A stretch of DNA of 64,000 bases. It comes from Oceanicaulis alexandrii DSM 11625. Lineage in GTDB: Bacteria > Pseudomonadota > Alphaproteobacteria > Caulobacterales > Maricaulaceae. Below the pieces are notes generated by a model. It made no database searches and had not been told where the DNA came from. It worked only from the letters and a program-made list of their open reading frames with translations. The DNA lies in assembly GCF_000420265.1 (NCBI RefSeq), contig NZ_ATUP01000002.1, positions 305,030 to 369,029 on the forward strand. The letters run 5' to 3'. The translations under genes and the position numbers were made by a program. Shown here piece by piece: positions 36,027 through 45,024 of the stretch; within the stretch, counting starts at the first letter, position 1, and each line of letters starts with the position of its first letter.

Positions 36027-36506
36027 ATGCGGTGTCCGTTTTGCGCCAACCCTGATTCTCAGGTGAAGGATTCCCGCCCGGCTGAAGACAGCCAGGCGAT
36101 CCGACGCCGTCGTCATTGCCCGGCGTGCGGCGGCCGTTTCACCACGTTCGAGCGCGTGCAGCTGCGCGATCTTCATGTGCTCAAGTCCGACAACAAGCGC
36201 GAAGCGTTTGATCGTGACAAGATGGCGAGGTCGGTGTTGTTGGCGACCCAGAAACGCGCCATTGAGCGCGAACGGGTCGAGCAGATGATTTCCGGCATTG
36301 TCCGGCGTCTCGAAAGCCTGGGTGATCCAGACGTGCCCGCCAGCGTTATCGGCGAGCTGGTGATGGATGGATTGCGCAATCTCGATACCGTCGCCTATGT
36401 GCGCTACGCCTCAGTCTATAAAGACTTTCAGGAAGTTGATGACTTCTCGGAATTCATCAAGGGCGAAAAACTCGGGCATGAGGATGATCTGGACGCAGAT
36501 CAATGA
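36027..36506 (+). CDS. nrdR: Transcriptional repressor NrdR
   Basis: 159 residues. Zinc-ribbon and ATP-cone repressor of ribonucleotide reductase genes. Zinc ribbon at residues 1-35 ([18 protein letters not shown] and CPACGGRF), ATP-cone at about 45-140. It acts as a dATP/ATP sensor that binds NrdR boxes at target promoters, which are not in this window. It overlaps the ribD-like gene by 4 bases. Confidence 0.97.
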   Translation: MRCPFCANPDSQVKDSRPAEDSQAIRRRRHCPACGGRFTTFERVQLRDLHVLKSDNKREAFDRDKMARSVLLATQKRAIERERVEQMISGIVRRLESLGDPDVPASVIGELVMDGLRNLDTVAYVRYASVYKDFQEVDDFSEFIKGEKLGHEDDLDADQ

Positions 36507-37153
36507 CCGCGGCGCAAACCCTGCGCGTGACGCTGAAACTCGCCACCAGCCTTGATGGCCGGATCGCATTGGCGAACGGCCAATCCAAATGGATCACAGG
36601 CCCTGAGGCCCGCGGGCAAGTCCATCGCATACGCGCGGAGCATGACGCCATCCTGACCGGGATCGGGACCGTGCTCGCCGATGATCCACAACTGACAGCG
36701 CGTCCGGACGGCGTTGCGAGTGGGGACCAGCCCCGACGCGTGGTGCTTGATTCTCATCTTCGCATGCCTGCCGATGCGGCCATGCTCACCGGAGCGCCGG
36801 TCTGGGTGTTTCATGTTGCAGAGGCTTCGATCGGTCTAGGCGCAGCTGAGCTGATCCAGACGGAGGCGGACGCGTTCGGACACGTCTGTTTCAAAGCCGT
36901 TCTGCAAACACTCCTGGAGCGAGGCGTTCAAAGCCTCATGATCGAAGCCGGGGCTGAGATCGCAGGCTCGGCGATCCGCTCCGGGCTCGTCACGCATATC
37001 GAATGGTTCCGCGCGCCCATGCTGATCGGAGCGGAGGGGCGAGCCTGTATTGCAGGGCTTGGCCTTGAGGAACTCAGCCTAGCGCCCACATTCCAACGCA
37101 CATCTGTTCGCGCTTGTGGCGCGGATCTTTGGGAAACCTATCAACGGGGATGA
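36503..37153 (+). CDS. ribD: RibD reductase domain only (5-amino-6-(5-phosphoribosylamino)uracil reductase)
   Basis: 216 residues that correspond only to the C-terminal reductase half of Rib[42 protein letters not shown] and [13 protein letters not shown] are classic. The N-terminal deaminase half, with its His-Ala-Glu and PCxxxG...C zinc motif, is absent; nrdR abuts directly with a 4-base overlap, leaving no room. The enzyme reduces the ribosyl side chain with NADPH in riboflavin synthesis. The deaminase must be encoded elsewhere or replaced. Confidence 0.9.
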   Translation: MTAAQTLRVTLKLATSLDGRIALANGQSKWITGPEARGQVHRIRAEHDAILTGIGTVLADDPQLTARPDGVASGDQPRRVVLDSHLRMPADAAMLTGAPVWVFHVAEASIGLGAAELIQTEADAFGHVCFKAVLQTLLERGVQSLMIEAGAEIAGSAIRSGLVTHIEWFRAPMLIGAEGRACIAGLGLEELSLAPTFQRTSVRACGADLWETYQRG

Positions 37154-37157
37154 TCCC

Positions 37158-37790
37158 ATGTTTACCGGCCTAGTCTCTGCTCTCGGGCGGATCGTATCTG
37201 TGTCTGAGGGCGATGTGCGCCGGATGACGATCTCGAGCCCGTATCCCGCGTCCTCGATCGACCTTGGGGCGTCTATCGCTCATGCCGGGGTCTGCCTGAC
37301 CGTTGTGGCGCGACGTGCTGTAGGCGAGGGGGCTGAATATGATCTCGACGTCTCACCTGAAACGCTTTCCAAAACCACGCTCGGTGAGTGGACAGCGGGA
37401 GATGTGGTCAATCTTGAGCGCGCCTTGAAAGTCGGCGACGAGCTGGGCGGCCATATCGTGCAAGGCCATGTGGACGGCGTCGGGCGTGTGGTCTCCCGAT
37501 CAGACGAAGACGGCTGGATCCGCTTTATCGTAAAAGCCCCTACAGATCTGAGCGCCTTCATCGCCTACAAGGGCTCGATCACGGTGGACGGCGTTTCGCT
37601 GACCGTGAACCGGGTCGAGGGCGACACGTTCGAGCTGATGATCATTCCCCATACCGCAGAGGTCACAACTTTGGGATCTTTGCAGGCGGGAACGCGCGTC
37701 AACCTTGAGGTTGACGTCATGGCGCGCTACGCCGCCCGTCTAATGGAGGCCCGTGCAGACGGCGCCGCGAATAATGAGGTCCAGTCGTGA
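37158..37790 (+). CDS. ribE: Riboflavin synthase alpha chain
   Basis: 210 residues. Dismutates 6,7-dimethyl-8-ribityllumazine to riboflavin. Two similar barrels are seen: [20 protein letters not shown] with the repeat GVCLTVV, and [16 protein letters not shown] with [10 protein letters not shown] used ATG 37158, where the conserved MFTG begins, not the in-frame ATG at 37116 inside ribD. It overlaps ribBA by 4 bases. Confidence 0.96.
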   Translation: MFTGLVSALGRIVSVSEGDVRRMTISSPYPASSIDLGASIAHAGVCLTVVARRAVGEGAEYDLDVSPETLSKTTLGEWTAGDVVNLERALKVGDELGGHIVQGHVDGVGRVVSRSDEDGWIRFIVKAPTDLSAFIAYKGSITVDGVSLTVNRVEGDTFELMIIPHTAEVTTLGSLQAGTRVNLEVDVMARYAARLMEARADGAANNEVQS

Positions 37791-38908
37791 GCGAAGCCGC
37801 CCCCCAATCCGCGCTGTCGCCGGTGGAAGAGATCATCGACGAGGCCCGCAATGGCCGCATGTTTATCCTGGTGGACGCCGAGGACCGTGAGAACGAAGGG
37901 GATCTGATCATCCCCGCCCAGTTCGCCACGCCGGACGTCATCAATTTCATGGCGCGCTATGGCCGCGGCCTGATCTGCCTGTCGATGACCCAGGACCGTG
38001 CGAAAACCCTGCAGCTGCCCTTTATGAGCCAGCGCAATCAGTCGCGACACTCCACCAATTTCACGGTGTCGATCGAAGCGCGCGAAGGCATCTCCACCGG
38101 CATCTCCGCTCATGACCGGGCGTTGACGGTCGCCACGGCCATCGACCCCTCCAAAGGCTCGGAAGACGTGGTGTCGCCGGGTCACGTCTTCCCGCTGGTG
38201 GCGCGCGATGGCGGCGTGCTGGTGCGCGCCGGCCATACGGAAGCCGCAGTGGACATCGCCCGTCTGGCCGGGGTGAATCCCGCTGGCGTGATCTGTGAGA
38301 TCATGAAGGATGACGGGACTATGGCCCGTCTGCCCGACCTTATCGAGTTCGCCAAAGAGCATAATATGAAGATCGGCGCGATCGCCGATCTGATCGCCTA
38401 TCGCCGCCAGCATGACCGTTTCGTCGAGCGCCGCATGGACACGGAAGTGTCCACTGAAGCGGGCGGCCCGTTCAAGCTGACGGTGTTTCGCTCCCTGGTG
38501 GACAATGTGGAGCATGTGGCTCTGCATAAAGGCGAAATCACCGCCGATGCGCCGGCTCTGGTGCGCATGCACAAGGTCAGCTTCGCTGATGACGTGTTGG
38601 GCGCGCTTGGCGGGCGCACGGGTCTGGTGGATAAGGGTGTGAAAGCGCTGTCCGAACATGATGGCCCGGCGGCCATGGTGTTCATCCGTGAGACCAATCG
38701 AGCAGCGATCACAGAGCGTTTTGGCGCTGCGCCGTCTGACCCGCCCGATACACGTGAAGAACGCCGCTTGCGTGAATATGGTCTGGGCGCGCAAATATTG
38801 CTGGATCTGGGCGTGCGCAAGATGATCCTCTTGTCCACTGCGCCGCAAAACATTGTGGGGCTGGACGGCTATGGTCTTGAAGTCGTCGAGCAACGCGAAA
38901 TTGATTAA
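37787..38908 (+). CDS. ribBA: 3,4-dihydroxy-2-butanone 4-phosphate synthase / GTP cyclohydrolase II-like protein
   Basis: 373 residues with two domains. The DHBP synthase domain (about 15-210) has the intact [17 protein letters not shown] and [16 protein letters not shown] motifs. The C-terminal 160 residues have the GTP cyclohydrolase II fold, but the zinc motif GCxGGDxxRSxxC is not seen (the region reads [17 protein letters not shown]), so that half is probably inactive, as in several known RibBA-like proteins. It starts at a GTG overlapping ribE. Confidence 0.92.
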   Translation: MSEAAPQSALSPVEEIIDEARNGRMFILVDAEDRENEGDLIIPAQFATPDVINFMARYGRGLICLSMTQDRAKTLQLPFMSQRNQSRHSTNFTVSIEAREGISTGISAHDRALTVATAIDPSKGSEDVVSPGHVFPLVARDGGVLVRAGHTEAAVDIARLAGVNPAGVICEIMKDDGTMARLPDLIEFAKEHNMKIGAIADLIAYRRQHDRFVERRMDTEVSTEAGGPFKLTVFRSLVDNVEHVALHKGEITADAPALVRMHKVSFADDVLGALGGRTGLVDKGVKALSEHDGPAAMVFIRETNRAAITERFGAAPSDPPDTREERRLREYGLGAQILLDLGVRKMILLSTAPQNIVGLDGYGLEVVEQREID

Positions 38909-38919
38909 AGGAGGCGCTT

Positions 38920-39357
38920 GTGAGCGCTGAAACCCGAGTGCTGCTGATCGCAGCGCCTTTTTACGAAGACATCACCGAGCAGCTGGTTTCCGGCGCTCAG
39001 GGCGCCTGTGACGCGGCGGGTGTGACGGCAGACGTCGTTGAAGTGCCTGGCGCACTGGAGATTCCAGCTGTGATCGCGCTGTCCGAGCTGGGTAAGGCCC
39101 CCTATGACGCCTACGTGGCTCTGGGCTGCGTCATCCGCGGTGAAACCAGCCATTTTGATTATGTCTGCGGGGAATCTGCGCGCGGATTGATGGATCTGAC
39201 GCTCAAGGGCGTTCCGGTCGGCAATGGCATCCTGACGGTCGAAAACATCAAACAGGCTCGCGTGCGCGCCAATGTGCATGAGAAAAACAAGGGCGGTGAT
39301 GCGGCGAACGCCGCGTTGGCGCTGTTGAGCCTCAAGAAGAAATTCGGGGCGGCCTGA
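38920..39357 (+). CDS. ribH: 6,7-dimethyl-8-ribityllumazine synthase
   Basis: 145 residues. Joins the pyrimidine and the butanone phosphate before riboflavin synthase. PGALEIPAVIA (about 43-53), GCVIRGETSHFDYVC (about 69-83) and GNGILTVEN are the expected motifs. It starts at GTG 38920 after AAAGGAGG, and its stop overlaps nusB (TGATGA). Confidence 0.96.
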   Translation: MSAETRVLLIAAPFYEDITEQLVSGAQGACDAAGVTADVVEVPGALEIPAVIALSELGKAPYDAYVALGCVIRGETSHFDYVCGESARGLMDLTLKGVPVGNGILTVENIKQARVRANVHEKNKGGDAANAALALLSLKKKFGAA

Positions 39358-39833
39358 TGAGCGACAAGGCACAGGAAGCGTCATCGGACCGACGCGCCCG
39401 GCTGCGCCGCGCGGCGCGCCTGAGCGCTGTGCAGGCGCTCTACCAGATGGAGACGTCCGGCTCCGGCGCCGCGGCGGTCGTGAAGGAATTTCGCGATCAC
39501 CGGTTCGGCTATGAAGGCGAGCCGGGAGATTTTGTCGAAACCGATGAAGTGTTCTTTGAAGACCTCGTGACAGGCATCATTTCGCACCAGTCCGATGTGG
39601 ACAAGCGCGTGTCCGGCGTTCTGAAGGAAGGCTGGAAACTCTCACGTCTGGACGCCACTGTGCGCGCGATCTTGCGGGCAGGCGGCTATGAGCTGGTCGC
39701 GCGCAAGGATGTGCCGGCCGCCGTCGTCATCAACGAATATGTCGATGTCGCGCACGCCTTCTTTGACGGCTCGGAATCGGGCTTCGTCAACGCGACGCTG
39801 GACGCCCTGTCCAAACAGGTGCGTGACGCCTGA
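39357..39833 (+). CDS. nusB: Transcription antitermination factor NusB
   Basis: 158 residues, all-helical. Binds boxA RNA with NusE (S10) during rRNA transcription. The RNA-binding opening SDRRARLRRAARLSAVQALYQME and the C-terminal VVINEYVDVAHAFFDGSESGFVNATLD are typical. It overlaps ribH by one base; ribH-nusB-thiL is a conserved order. Confidence 0.96.
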   Translation: MSDKAQEASSDRRARLRRAARLSAVQALYQMETSGSGAAAVVKEFRDHRFGYEGEPGDFVETDEVFFEDLVTGIISHQSDVDKRVSGVLKEGWKLSRLDATVRAILRAGGYELVARKDVPAAVVINEYVDVAHAFFDGSESGFVNATLDALSKQVRDA

Positions 39834-39838
39834 TTGAT

Positions 39839-40834
39839 ATGAGCGGATCGGGCGAGTTTGACTACATACGAACGCGGCTCGCCCCGCTCAGTCTTGGATT
39901 GCCTGGCGCCGCCGCGCTGACAGATGACGGCGCTATTCTGACGCCGCCAGAAGGGTGTGAGTGGGCGGTGACGGCGGATACGCTGATCGAAGGCCGCCAT
40001 TTTCCACATGACGAAGATCCTGCGCTGGCCGCCCGAAAGGCGCTGCGCGCAAACCTGTCTGATCTGGCCTCCATGGGCGCTGATCCGCATGCCTATATGG
40101 CATGCGTGGTCTGGCCTGAGGCTGGACGCGAAGCGCGCATGAGCGGCTTTGCGGACGGGTTGGCTCTGGATCAGGACAGTTTCGGCGTCCATCTGGCCGG
40201 GGGCGACACCACCAGCGCGCCCGGACCTTGGATGATCTCCATCACCGCCTTTGGCGCGGTCCCGATAGGGCAGGCGGTCCGGCGCAGTGGCGCGCAGCCA
40301 GGGGATCAGGTTCTGGTGACAGGAACCATTGGCGATGCGGGTCTCGGCCTGAAGGCGAGACAGGGCGGCTATGCGCCCCCGGACGCGGATGCGACATTTC
40401 TGGCCCAGCGGTTCACCCTGCCTGAGCCGCGATGTGCGTTGTCAGGGCTTGTTCGCCAGTATGCGCATGCCGCGATTGATGTTTCTGATGGTTTACTGGC
40501 CGACGCCCGGCACATCGCGGACGCATCTTGCTGCACGGTCGAGCTGAATCTGGATGCGATCCCTCTCTCGGACTCTGCGCGCCATTGGCTGGCGCAACAG
40601 CCGGACCGGTCACAGGCCTTGCTGGAGCTGGCTTCGAGCGGTGATGATTATGAGCTGGTGCTGACCGTGTCGGTGGATGCCGCGCCAGACTTCATCGCCG
40701 CGGCTAGCCGTCTCGGCGTCGCAGTGACATGCATGGGCGAGGTCACTTCCAGACGCGACTCAGACGGCGATCTGATCGTTCGAGCGGATGGGGCGCCCAT
40801 CGCGCCTTCGTCTTTTGGGTTTACGCATTTTTGA
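39839..40834 (+). CDS. thiL: Thiamine-monophosphate kinase
   Basis: 331 residues. Phosphorylates thiamine monophosphate to the active diphosphate. LTDDGAIL carries the metal-binding Asp near the N-terminus, followed by TADTLIEGRHF, LSDLASMGADP, GGDTTSA and the C-terminal SGDDYELVLTV. It is last in the glyA-rib-nusB run, 5 bases after nusB. No thiamine riboswitch is near. Confidence 0.95.
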   Translation: MSGSGEFDYIRTRLAPLSLGLPGAAALTDDGAILTPPEGCEWAVTADTLIEGRHFPHDEDPALAARKALRANLSDLASMGADPHAYMACVVWPEAGREARMSGFADGLALDQDSFGVHLAGGDTTSAPGPWMISITAFGAVPIGQAVRRSGAQPGDQVLVTGTIGDAGLGLKARQGGYAPPDADATFLAQRFTLPEPRCALSGLVRQYAHAAIDVSDGLLADARHIADASCCTVELNLDAIPLSDSARHWLAQQPDRSQALLELASSGDDYELVLTVSVDAAPDFIAAASRLGVAVTCMGEVTSRRDSDGDLIVRADGAPIAPSSFGFTHF

Positions 40835-40840
40835 GTCTTG

Positions 40841-40853
40841 CCTGCTAAGCAGG
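40841..40853 (+). promoter_or_regulatory. Hairpin overlapping the ribosome site of the Gly-rich secreted protein gene
   Basis: CCTGC-TAA-GCAGG, a 5-bp stem with 3-base loop, lies between thiL and the next ATG at 40858. Its right arm includes part of the only ribosome-site-like stretch (GCAGGA), so folding could reduce translation, or it could be a weak thiL terminator. Confidence 0.3.
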
Positions 40854-40857
40854 ATTT

Positions 40858-41379
40858 ATGATTCGGTATTTCGCATACGCACTCTGCACCGCTTTTCTGC
40901 TCTCCACGCCTGCGTTCGCCGCGGGCGGCGGTGGCGGAGGAGGCGGTGGAGGCGGCGGCTCCAGCGGGCCTGGCGCCGTGGCGTCCACGGATTTGCCGCT
41001 TTACAACTCTGTTGAAGAGGCCACTCAGGCGCTCATGGCGGAGTTCGGCGAAGACGAAACCTGCCCGCGTAGGGTGGACGTGCCCTCGATCGTGGTGCCG
41101 ATTGAATCTCACCACCATTTGTATGGCTATGCGTTTGTAACGCCACGTATTTGTCTGGCGCGCGGCGTGAGTGCGACCCGCTTTATCGAAGACTTGCACT
41201 TCCTGGTCGACACCATGGTCCGATCCGCCCATCGCCATCCGTTCATGATGGATGACGCCGGTGAGATCGACCGCGAATCCACGCGCCAGATTCTGTATGC
41301 GGCGATCGGTGAAGTTGTGGATCCGACGCAGATTGAGCGTCTTGATCTTCTAGGCTCTGACGTTCGCCCTCTGCGCTGA
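40858..41379 (+). CDS. Secreted protein of unknown function with poly-glycine stretch
   Basis: 173 residues. Signal peptide at about 1-21 (cleavage after AFA), followed at once by AG and then 12 consecutive glycines and SSGPG. The rest is a globular domain of about 130 residues with two cysteines (in DETCPRR and RICLARG) that could form a disulfide, and SHHHLYGYAF. I do not recognise the domain. The glycine codons are mixed GGC/GGT/GGA, so a run of G-rich DNA could vary in length by slippage. It follows thiL by 23 bases on the same strand. Confidence 0.75.
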   Translation: MIRYFAYALCTAFLLSTPAFAAGGGGGGGGGGGGSSGPGAVASTDLPLYNSVEEATQALMAEFGEDETCPRRVDVPSIVVPIESHHHLYGYAFVTPRICLARGVSATRFIEDLHFLVDTMVRSAHRHPFMMDDAGEIDRESTRQILYAAIGEVVDPTQIERLDLLGSDVRPLR

Positions 41380-41477
41380 TTTGAGAATATAGCTGCACCG
41401 CAGCATTTCTCTTTACTGTTGCATCTCCCTGAAAACCGGGACTAGGCTTTCTTTGTCAAAGCAATAGCCGCCCATGT

Positions 41478-41520
41478 CTTGGAGGCTTCCAAGAACTCGA
41501 TGCGGCGTTGCAAGAAGCCT
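41478..41520 (+). promoter_or_regulatory. Alternative hairpins in the hppA leader
   Basis: CTTGGA-GGCT-TCCAAG (41478-41493) is a 6-bp hairpin. Its sequence AGGCTTC (41483-41489) can instead pair with GAAGCCT (41514-41520), so the two folds exclude each other. The ribosome site GGGGAGGG (41531-41538) follows, 4 bases before the ATG. The layout resembles a switch, but no known riboswitch core was recognised. The remaining part of the gap (41380-41477) shows nothing definite. Confidence 0.35.
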
Positions 41521-41542
41521 TTAGACGCTCGGGGAGGGTGTC

Positions 41543-43693
41543 ATGCAATCAGTATATATCTGGCTATGGATTTCCTTAGCCTGCGGGGGACTTGCGGTTC
41601 TCTACGGTGCGGTTCAGATTCGCTCCATTCTCGCGGCGAGCGCGGGTTCGGAGCGCATGCAGGAAATCGCCAGCGCCATCCAGGAAGGCGCGAACGCCTA
41701 TCTCAAACGCCAATACATGACGATCGCCGCCGTTGGGGCGGCGATTTTGATTCTGGTCGGGTTTTTGCTCGGCCCGGTCGTCGCCTTGGGTTTCCTGATC
41801 GGGGCGTTGTTATCGGGCGCAGCCGGTTTCATCGGCATGCTGGTGTCTGTCCGGGCGAATGTGCGGACCACGCAAGCGTCGATGGACTCGCTTCAGGCGG
41901 GGCTCTCCATGGCCTTCCGCGCCGGTGCGATCACCGGGATGCTGGTGGCGGGTTTGGCGCTACTGGCGGTCACCGGGTACTATCTGTGGCTCACGCAAGG
42001 GACGTCATTCGGTTCGGCCGAGGAGCCCAGACAGATTATTGACGGGCTGGTGGCCCTCGGTTTCGGGGCCTCGCTGATCTCGATCTTCGCGCGTCTGGGC
42101 GGCGGCATCTTCACCAAGGGCGCCGATGTGGGCGGGGACATGGTCGGCAAGGTGGAAGCCGGCATCCCCGAGGATGACCCGCGCAACGCCGCGACCATCG
42201 CCGATAATGTGGGCGATAATGTTGGCGACTGCGCCGGCATGGCGGCGGATCTGTTTGAGACCTACGCCGTGACGATTGTGGCCACCATGGTGCTCGCCTC
42301 GATCTACTTCCGCGATGCGGCGGGCGCGATCACGCTGGACGCCATGATGATCTATCCCTTGGCGATTGGCGGCGTGTGCATGGTCGCGTCGATCCTGGGC
42401 GCGTTCTTTGTGCGTCTCGGCAAGGGCTCAACCAATGTCATGGGCGCGCTCTACAAAGGGTTTTTCGCCGCTGCGATCTTTTCAGCGGCAGGCCTGGCGA
42501 TCGCCACGCACTTCGTCCTGGGATTTGACGGCGTCGTTGAAAGCGCGAACGGGCTATCGATCACGGCCATGTCGCTGTTTTATTGCGGCCTGACCGGTTT
42601 GGCGGTCACGGGCCTGATCGTCTGGATAACGGAATACTATACCGGCGTGAACTATGGCCCGGTGAAGTCCGTGGCCAAGGCGTCTGAGTCCGGCCATGGC
42701 GCGAACGTCATCCAGGGGCTCGCCGTCTCCATGGAGGCCACGGCGCTGCCGGCGCTGGTGATCATCGGCGCCATCATGCTGACCTTCAACCTGGCAGGGC
42801 TGTTCGGCATCGCAATCGCGGTGACGACCATGCTGGCGCTGGCGGGCATGGTTGTGGCGCTGGATGCGTTCGGACCGGTGACCGACAACGCCGGCGGCAT
42901 CGCCGAGATGGCGGGGCTGGAAGGCGCGGTGCGCGACACCACCGACATGCTGGATGCGGTCGGCAACACCACCAAGGCCGTCACCAAGGGCTACGCCATC
43001 GGATCGGCGGGGCTGGGCGCTCTGGTGCTCTTCGCCGCCTATACCGAGGATCTGGCGTATTTCGCGTCAAATCCTGAGACCTATCCCTTCTTTGCGGGCC
43101 TGAGCGTGAACTTCTCGCTCTCCAATCCTTATGTGGTCGTCGGGCTGCTCTTTGGCGGGCTCTTGCCCTTCCTGTTCGGCGGCATGTCGATGACGGCCGT
43201 GGGACGCGCCGCCCAGGCGGTGGTCGAGGAGGTGCGGCGTCAGTTCCGCGAAAACCCCGGCATCATGAAAGGCGAGGTGAAGCCTGATTACGGCCGCGCG
43301 GTCGACCTTCTGACCAAGGCGGCGATCCGGGAGATGATCATTCCCTCGCTTTTGCCGGTGCTCAGCCCGATCGTGCTGTTCATCGTGGTGAACTTCATCG
43401 CCGGACGAGCCGAAGCGCTGGCCAGCGTCGGGGCCATGTTGCTCGGCGTGATCGTGACCGGCCTCTATGTGGCGATCTCCATGACCGCCGGCGGCGGGGC
43501 TTGGGACAACGCCAAGAAATACATCGAGGACGGCCATCATGGCGGCAAGGGCTCAGAAGCCCACAAGGCCGCTGTGACGGGCGATACGGTGGGCGATCCC
43601 TACAAGGACACGGCAGGACCTGCGGTGAACCCGATGATCAAGATCACCAATATCGTGGCCTTGCTCATGCTGGCGGTGCTGGCGGGGCTGTAG
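41543..43693 (+). CDS. hppA: K+-insensitive pyrophosphate-energized proton pump
   Basis: 716 residues, about 16 membrane helices. Couples pyrophosphate hydrolysis to H+ export across the inner membrane. The PPi-binding motif [20 protein letters not shown] is at about 194-213 and [15 protein letters not shown] follows. At the K+-determining site the protein has [10 protein letters not shown], with Lys where K+-dependent pumps have Ala, so it is the K+-independent type. It has its own leader and ends at a good terminator. Confidence 0.96.
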   Translation: MQSVYIWLWISLACGGLAVLYGAVQIRSILAASAGSERMQEIASAIQEGANAYLKRQYMTIAAVGAAILILVGFLLGPVVALGFLIGALLSGAAGFIGMLVSVRANVRTTQASMDSLQAGLSMAFRAGAITGMLVAGLALLAVTGYYLWLTQGTSFGSAEEPRQIIDGLVALGFGASLISIFARLGGGIFTKGADVGGDMVGKVEAGIPEDDPRNAATIADNVGDNVGDCAGMAADLFETYAVTIVATMVLASIYFRDAAGAITLDAMMIYPLAIGGVCMVASILGAFFVRLGKGSTNVMGALYKGFFAAAIFSAAGLAIATHFVLGFDGVVESANGLSITAMSLFYCGLTGLAVTGLIVWITEYYTGVNYGPVKSVAKASESGHGANVIQGLAVSMEATALPALVIIGAIMLTFNLAGLFGIAIAVTTMLALAGMVVALDAFGPVTDNAGGIAEMAGLEGAVRDTTDMLDAVGNTTKAVTKGYAIGSAGLGALVLFAAYTEDLAYFASNPETYPFFAGLSVNFSLSNPYVVVGLLFGGLLPFLFGGMSMTAVGRAAQAVVEEVRRQFRENPGIMKGEVKPDYGRAVDLLTKAAIREMIIPSLLPVLSPIVLFIVVNFIAGRAEALASVGAMLLGVIVTGLYVAISMTAGGGAWDNAKKYIEDGHHGGKGSEAHKAAVTGDTVGDPYKDTAGPAVNPMIKITNIVALLMLAVLAGL

Positions 43694-43713
43694 TCCCGCC
43701 CACCGGGTAAAAG

Positions 43714-43745
43714 AAAACCCCCGGCGCCGAGCGTCGGGGGTTTTT
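43714..43745 (+). terminator. Rho-independent terminator of hppA
   Basis: AAAACCCCCG (43714-43723) pairs with CGGGGGTTTT (43735-43744) around an 11-base loop, with a T-run at 43741-43745. With A-rich left and T-rich right flanks it can act in both directions, also serving bamE, which converges from 44264 to 43767. Confidence 0.85.
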
Positions 43746-43766
43746 GTATTCGGATGATGGACGCGT

Positions 43767-44264
43767 CTAGCCGCCCGGACGCGGGCCGCCCGCGCCGCCG
43801 GGCAGGTTCTGCTCGCCGCCGAACTGTTCGCTCGGCAGACGCCCCACATTGCCCAGAAGCTGTTCAAGAATGGTCAGCTCGCGTCCGCGAGTCGGGGTTT
43901 CGCGATCTACAAAAGCCACGACCCGGCCGTCTTCCATGCCGAACTCGTCCACGGCGCTGACCGTGCCGTCTTCGTCAAAGCGCACGGCGATGATCCGGCG
44001 TTCGCGGGTGTCGGGACGCAGATAGGCGAGATATTCACGTGTTGCAGAGATATAATACCAGGTGTCTTGCTCGAACGTGCCGCGAGTGGACGGATTGCCC
44101 AGCGTGGCGAGCACGGTGGACTGGCTGTCCACGCCCACGGTCAGTTCAGGCACTTCGCCATCGGGATAGCGGAAGCCATGGCTGCGCAGGGTCGGATTGC
44201 AGGCCGTAACCAGCGTCGCGCTGAGGGCGACGGTGGCGGCGAGGATCACTCGGCTGAGGCGCAT
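43767..44264 (-). CDS. bamE: Outer membrane assembly lipoprotein BamE (SmpA/OmlA)
   Basis: 165 residues. Lipoprotein signal with lipobox ATLVTAC (Cys22). The BamE fold is seen in GVDSQSTVLATLGNPSTRGTF then DTWYYISATREYLAYLRPD, typical of the alphaproteobacterial form. It stabilises the BAM complex that inserts outer-membrane proteins. A Gly/Pro-rich tail (GGAGGPRPGG) ends it. It is divergent from the cytochrome chaperone across 127 bases. Confidence 0.93.
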   Translation of the reverse strand: MRLSRVILAATVALSATLVTACNPTLRSHGFRYPDGEVPELTVGVDSQSTVLATLGNPSTRGTFEQDTWYYISATREYLAYLRPDTRERRIIAVRFDEDGTVSAVDEFGMEDGRVVAFVDRETPTRGRELTILEQLLGNVGRLPSEQFGGEQNLPGGAGGPRPGG

Positions 44265-44288
44265 AAGGGCTCCATTGATAGCGTTCGA

Positions 44289-44300
44289 GACGTAAACGTC
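44289..44300. promoter_or_regulatory. Palindrome GACGT-AA-ACGTC upstream of bamE
   Basis: A 5-2-5 inverted repeat in the 127-base gap between divergent bamE and the chaperone gene, 25 bases from the bamE start. Nearly the same motif with a one-base spacer is at 47099-47109 before ihfA. A shared regulator is possible; by length alone either could be chance. Confidence 0.3.
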
Positions 44301-44391
44301 AGTGGTCAGCCAGCTTGCGCTGGACTATCGCCTTGACGTAACCGGATGGAACCATAGCTGCAAGCGCTCAGTGAGGGGAGCCTGTTAATAC

Positions 44392-44925
44392 ATGTTCAGT
44401 CGTTTGTTCAGGAAAGATCGCGGCAAGCAAATCGCTCGCAGTCTTTATGATTCCCTCGTGCGCTCAGCGCGGCGTCCGGCGTTTTACGGCGCTGACGGCG
44501 TGGAGGACAGCGTGGACGGTCGCTATGACATGATCGTCCTGCATGCGGTGTTGCTGATGCGTCGCCTGCGCGAGGGCGGGGATCTCGGCCGTGACCTGTC
44601 GCAACGCGTGTTTGACGTCATGTTTGACGACATGGACGCCGCCTTGCGCGAAATGGGCACCGGAGATCTGAGCGTCGGCAAGAAAATCAAGGAAATGGGA
44701 GAGGCGTTCTACGGGCGCGCGAAAGCCTATGAGACGCCGCTCGCGGACGGGGACCTAGCAGCGCTCTCCGAGGCCTTTGAACGCAACATGCTGGAAGAGA
44801 GCGAGCCGAATCCCGACGTTTGCGCACGCCTTGCGGAATATGCTTTGAAGAGCGTCAAGACACTCGACGCGCAACCGATAGAAGCGCTGTTGGCCGGCGA
44901 AGCGCCGCAGTTTGCTCAGGCTTGA
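44392..44925 (+). CDS. Ubiquinol-cytochrome c chaperone family protein (Cbp3 type)
   Basis: 177 residues. Matches the Cbp3 family (ubiquinol-cytochrome C chaperone), which helps assemble cytochrome b of complex III. Landmarks are ARSLYDSLVRSARRPAFYG near the N-terminus, DGRYDMIVLHAVLLMRRL and the MGTGDLSVGKKIKEMGEAFYGR segment. It lies upstream of plsX-fabH as in other alphaproteobacteria, where a YceD/DUF177 gene usually intervenes; here only 99 bases without a gene separate it from plsX. Confidence 0.9.
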   Translation: MFSRLFRKDRGKQIARSLYDSLVRSARRPAFYGADGVEDSVDGRYDMIVLHAVLLMRRLREGGDLGRDLSQRVFDVMFDDMDAALREMGTGDLSVGKKIKEMGEAFYGRAKAYETPLADGDLAALSEAFERNMLEESEPNPDVCARLAEYALKSVKTLDAQPIEALLAGEAPQFAQA

Positions 44926-45024
44926 GCTGCGGCGTGCGTCGCTTGCAATGAGAGGGTCAATGGGTAAGGTTCGCCCGCCGTCGGCCGCCTGCCGGCGCAC
45001 AAATTATTTTAAGACGGATTGTCT

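Noticed and set aside
35106..36176. A 356-codon minus-strand frame across glyA and nrdR
   Set aside because: Crosses two conserved genes in antisense and has no family resemblance.
37727..38893. A 388-codon minus-strand frame opposite ribBA
   Set aside because: Shadow of a conserved gene; composition is that of antisense GC-rich code.
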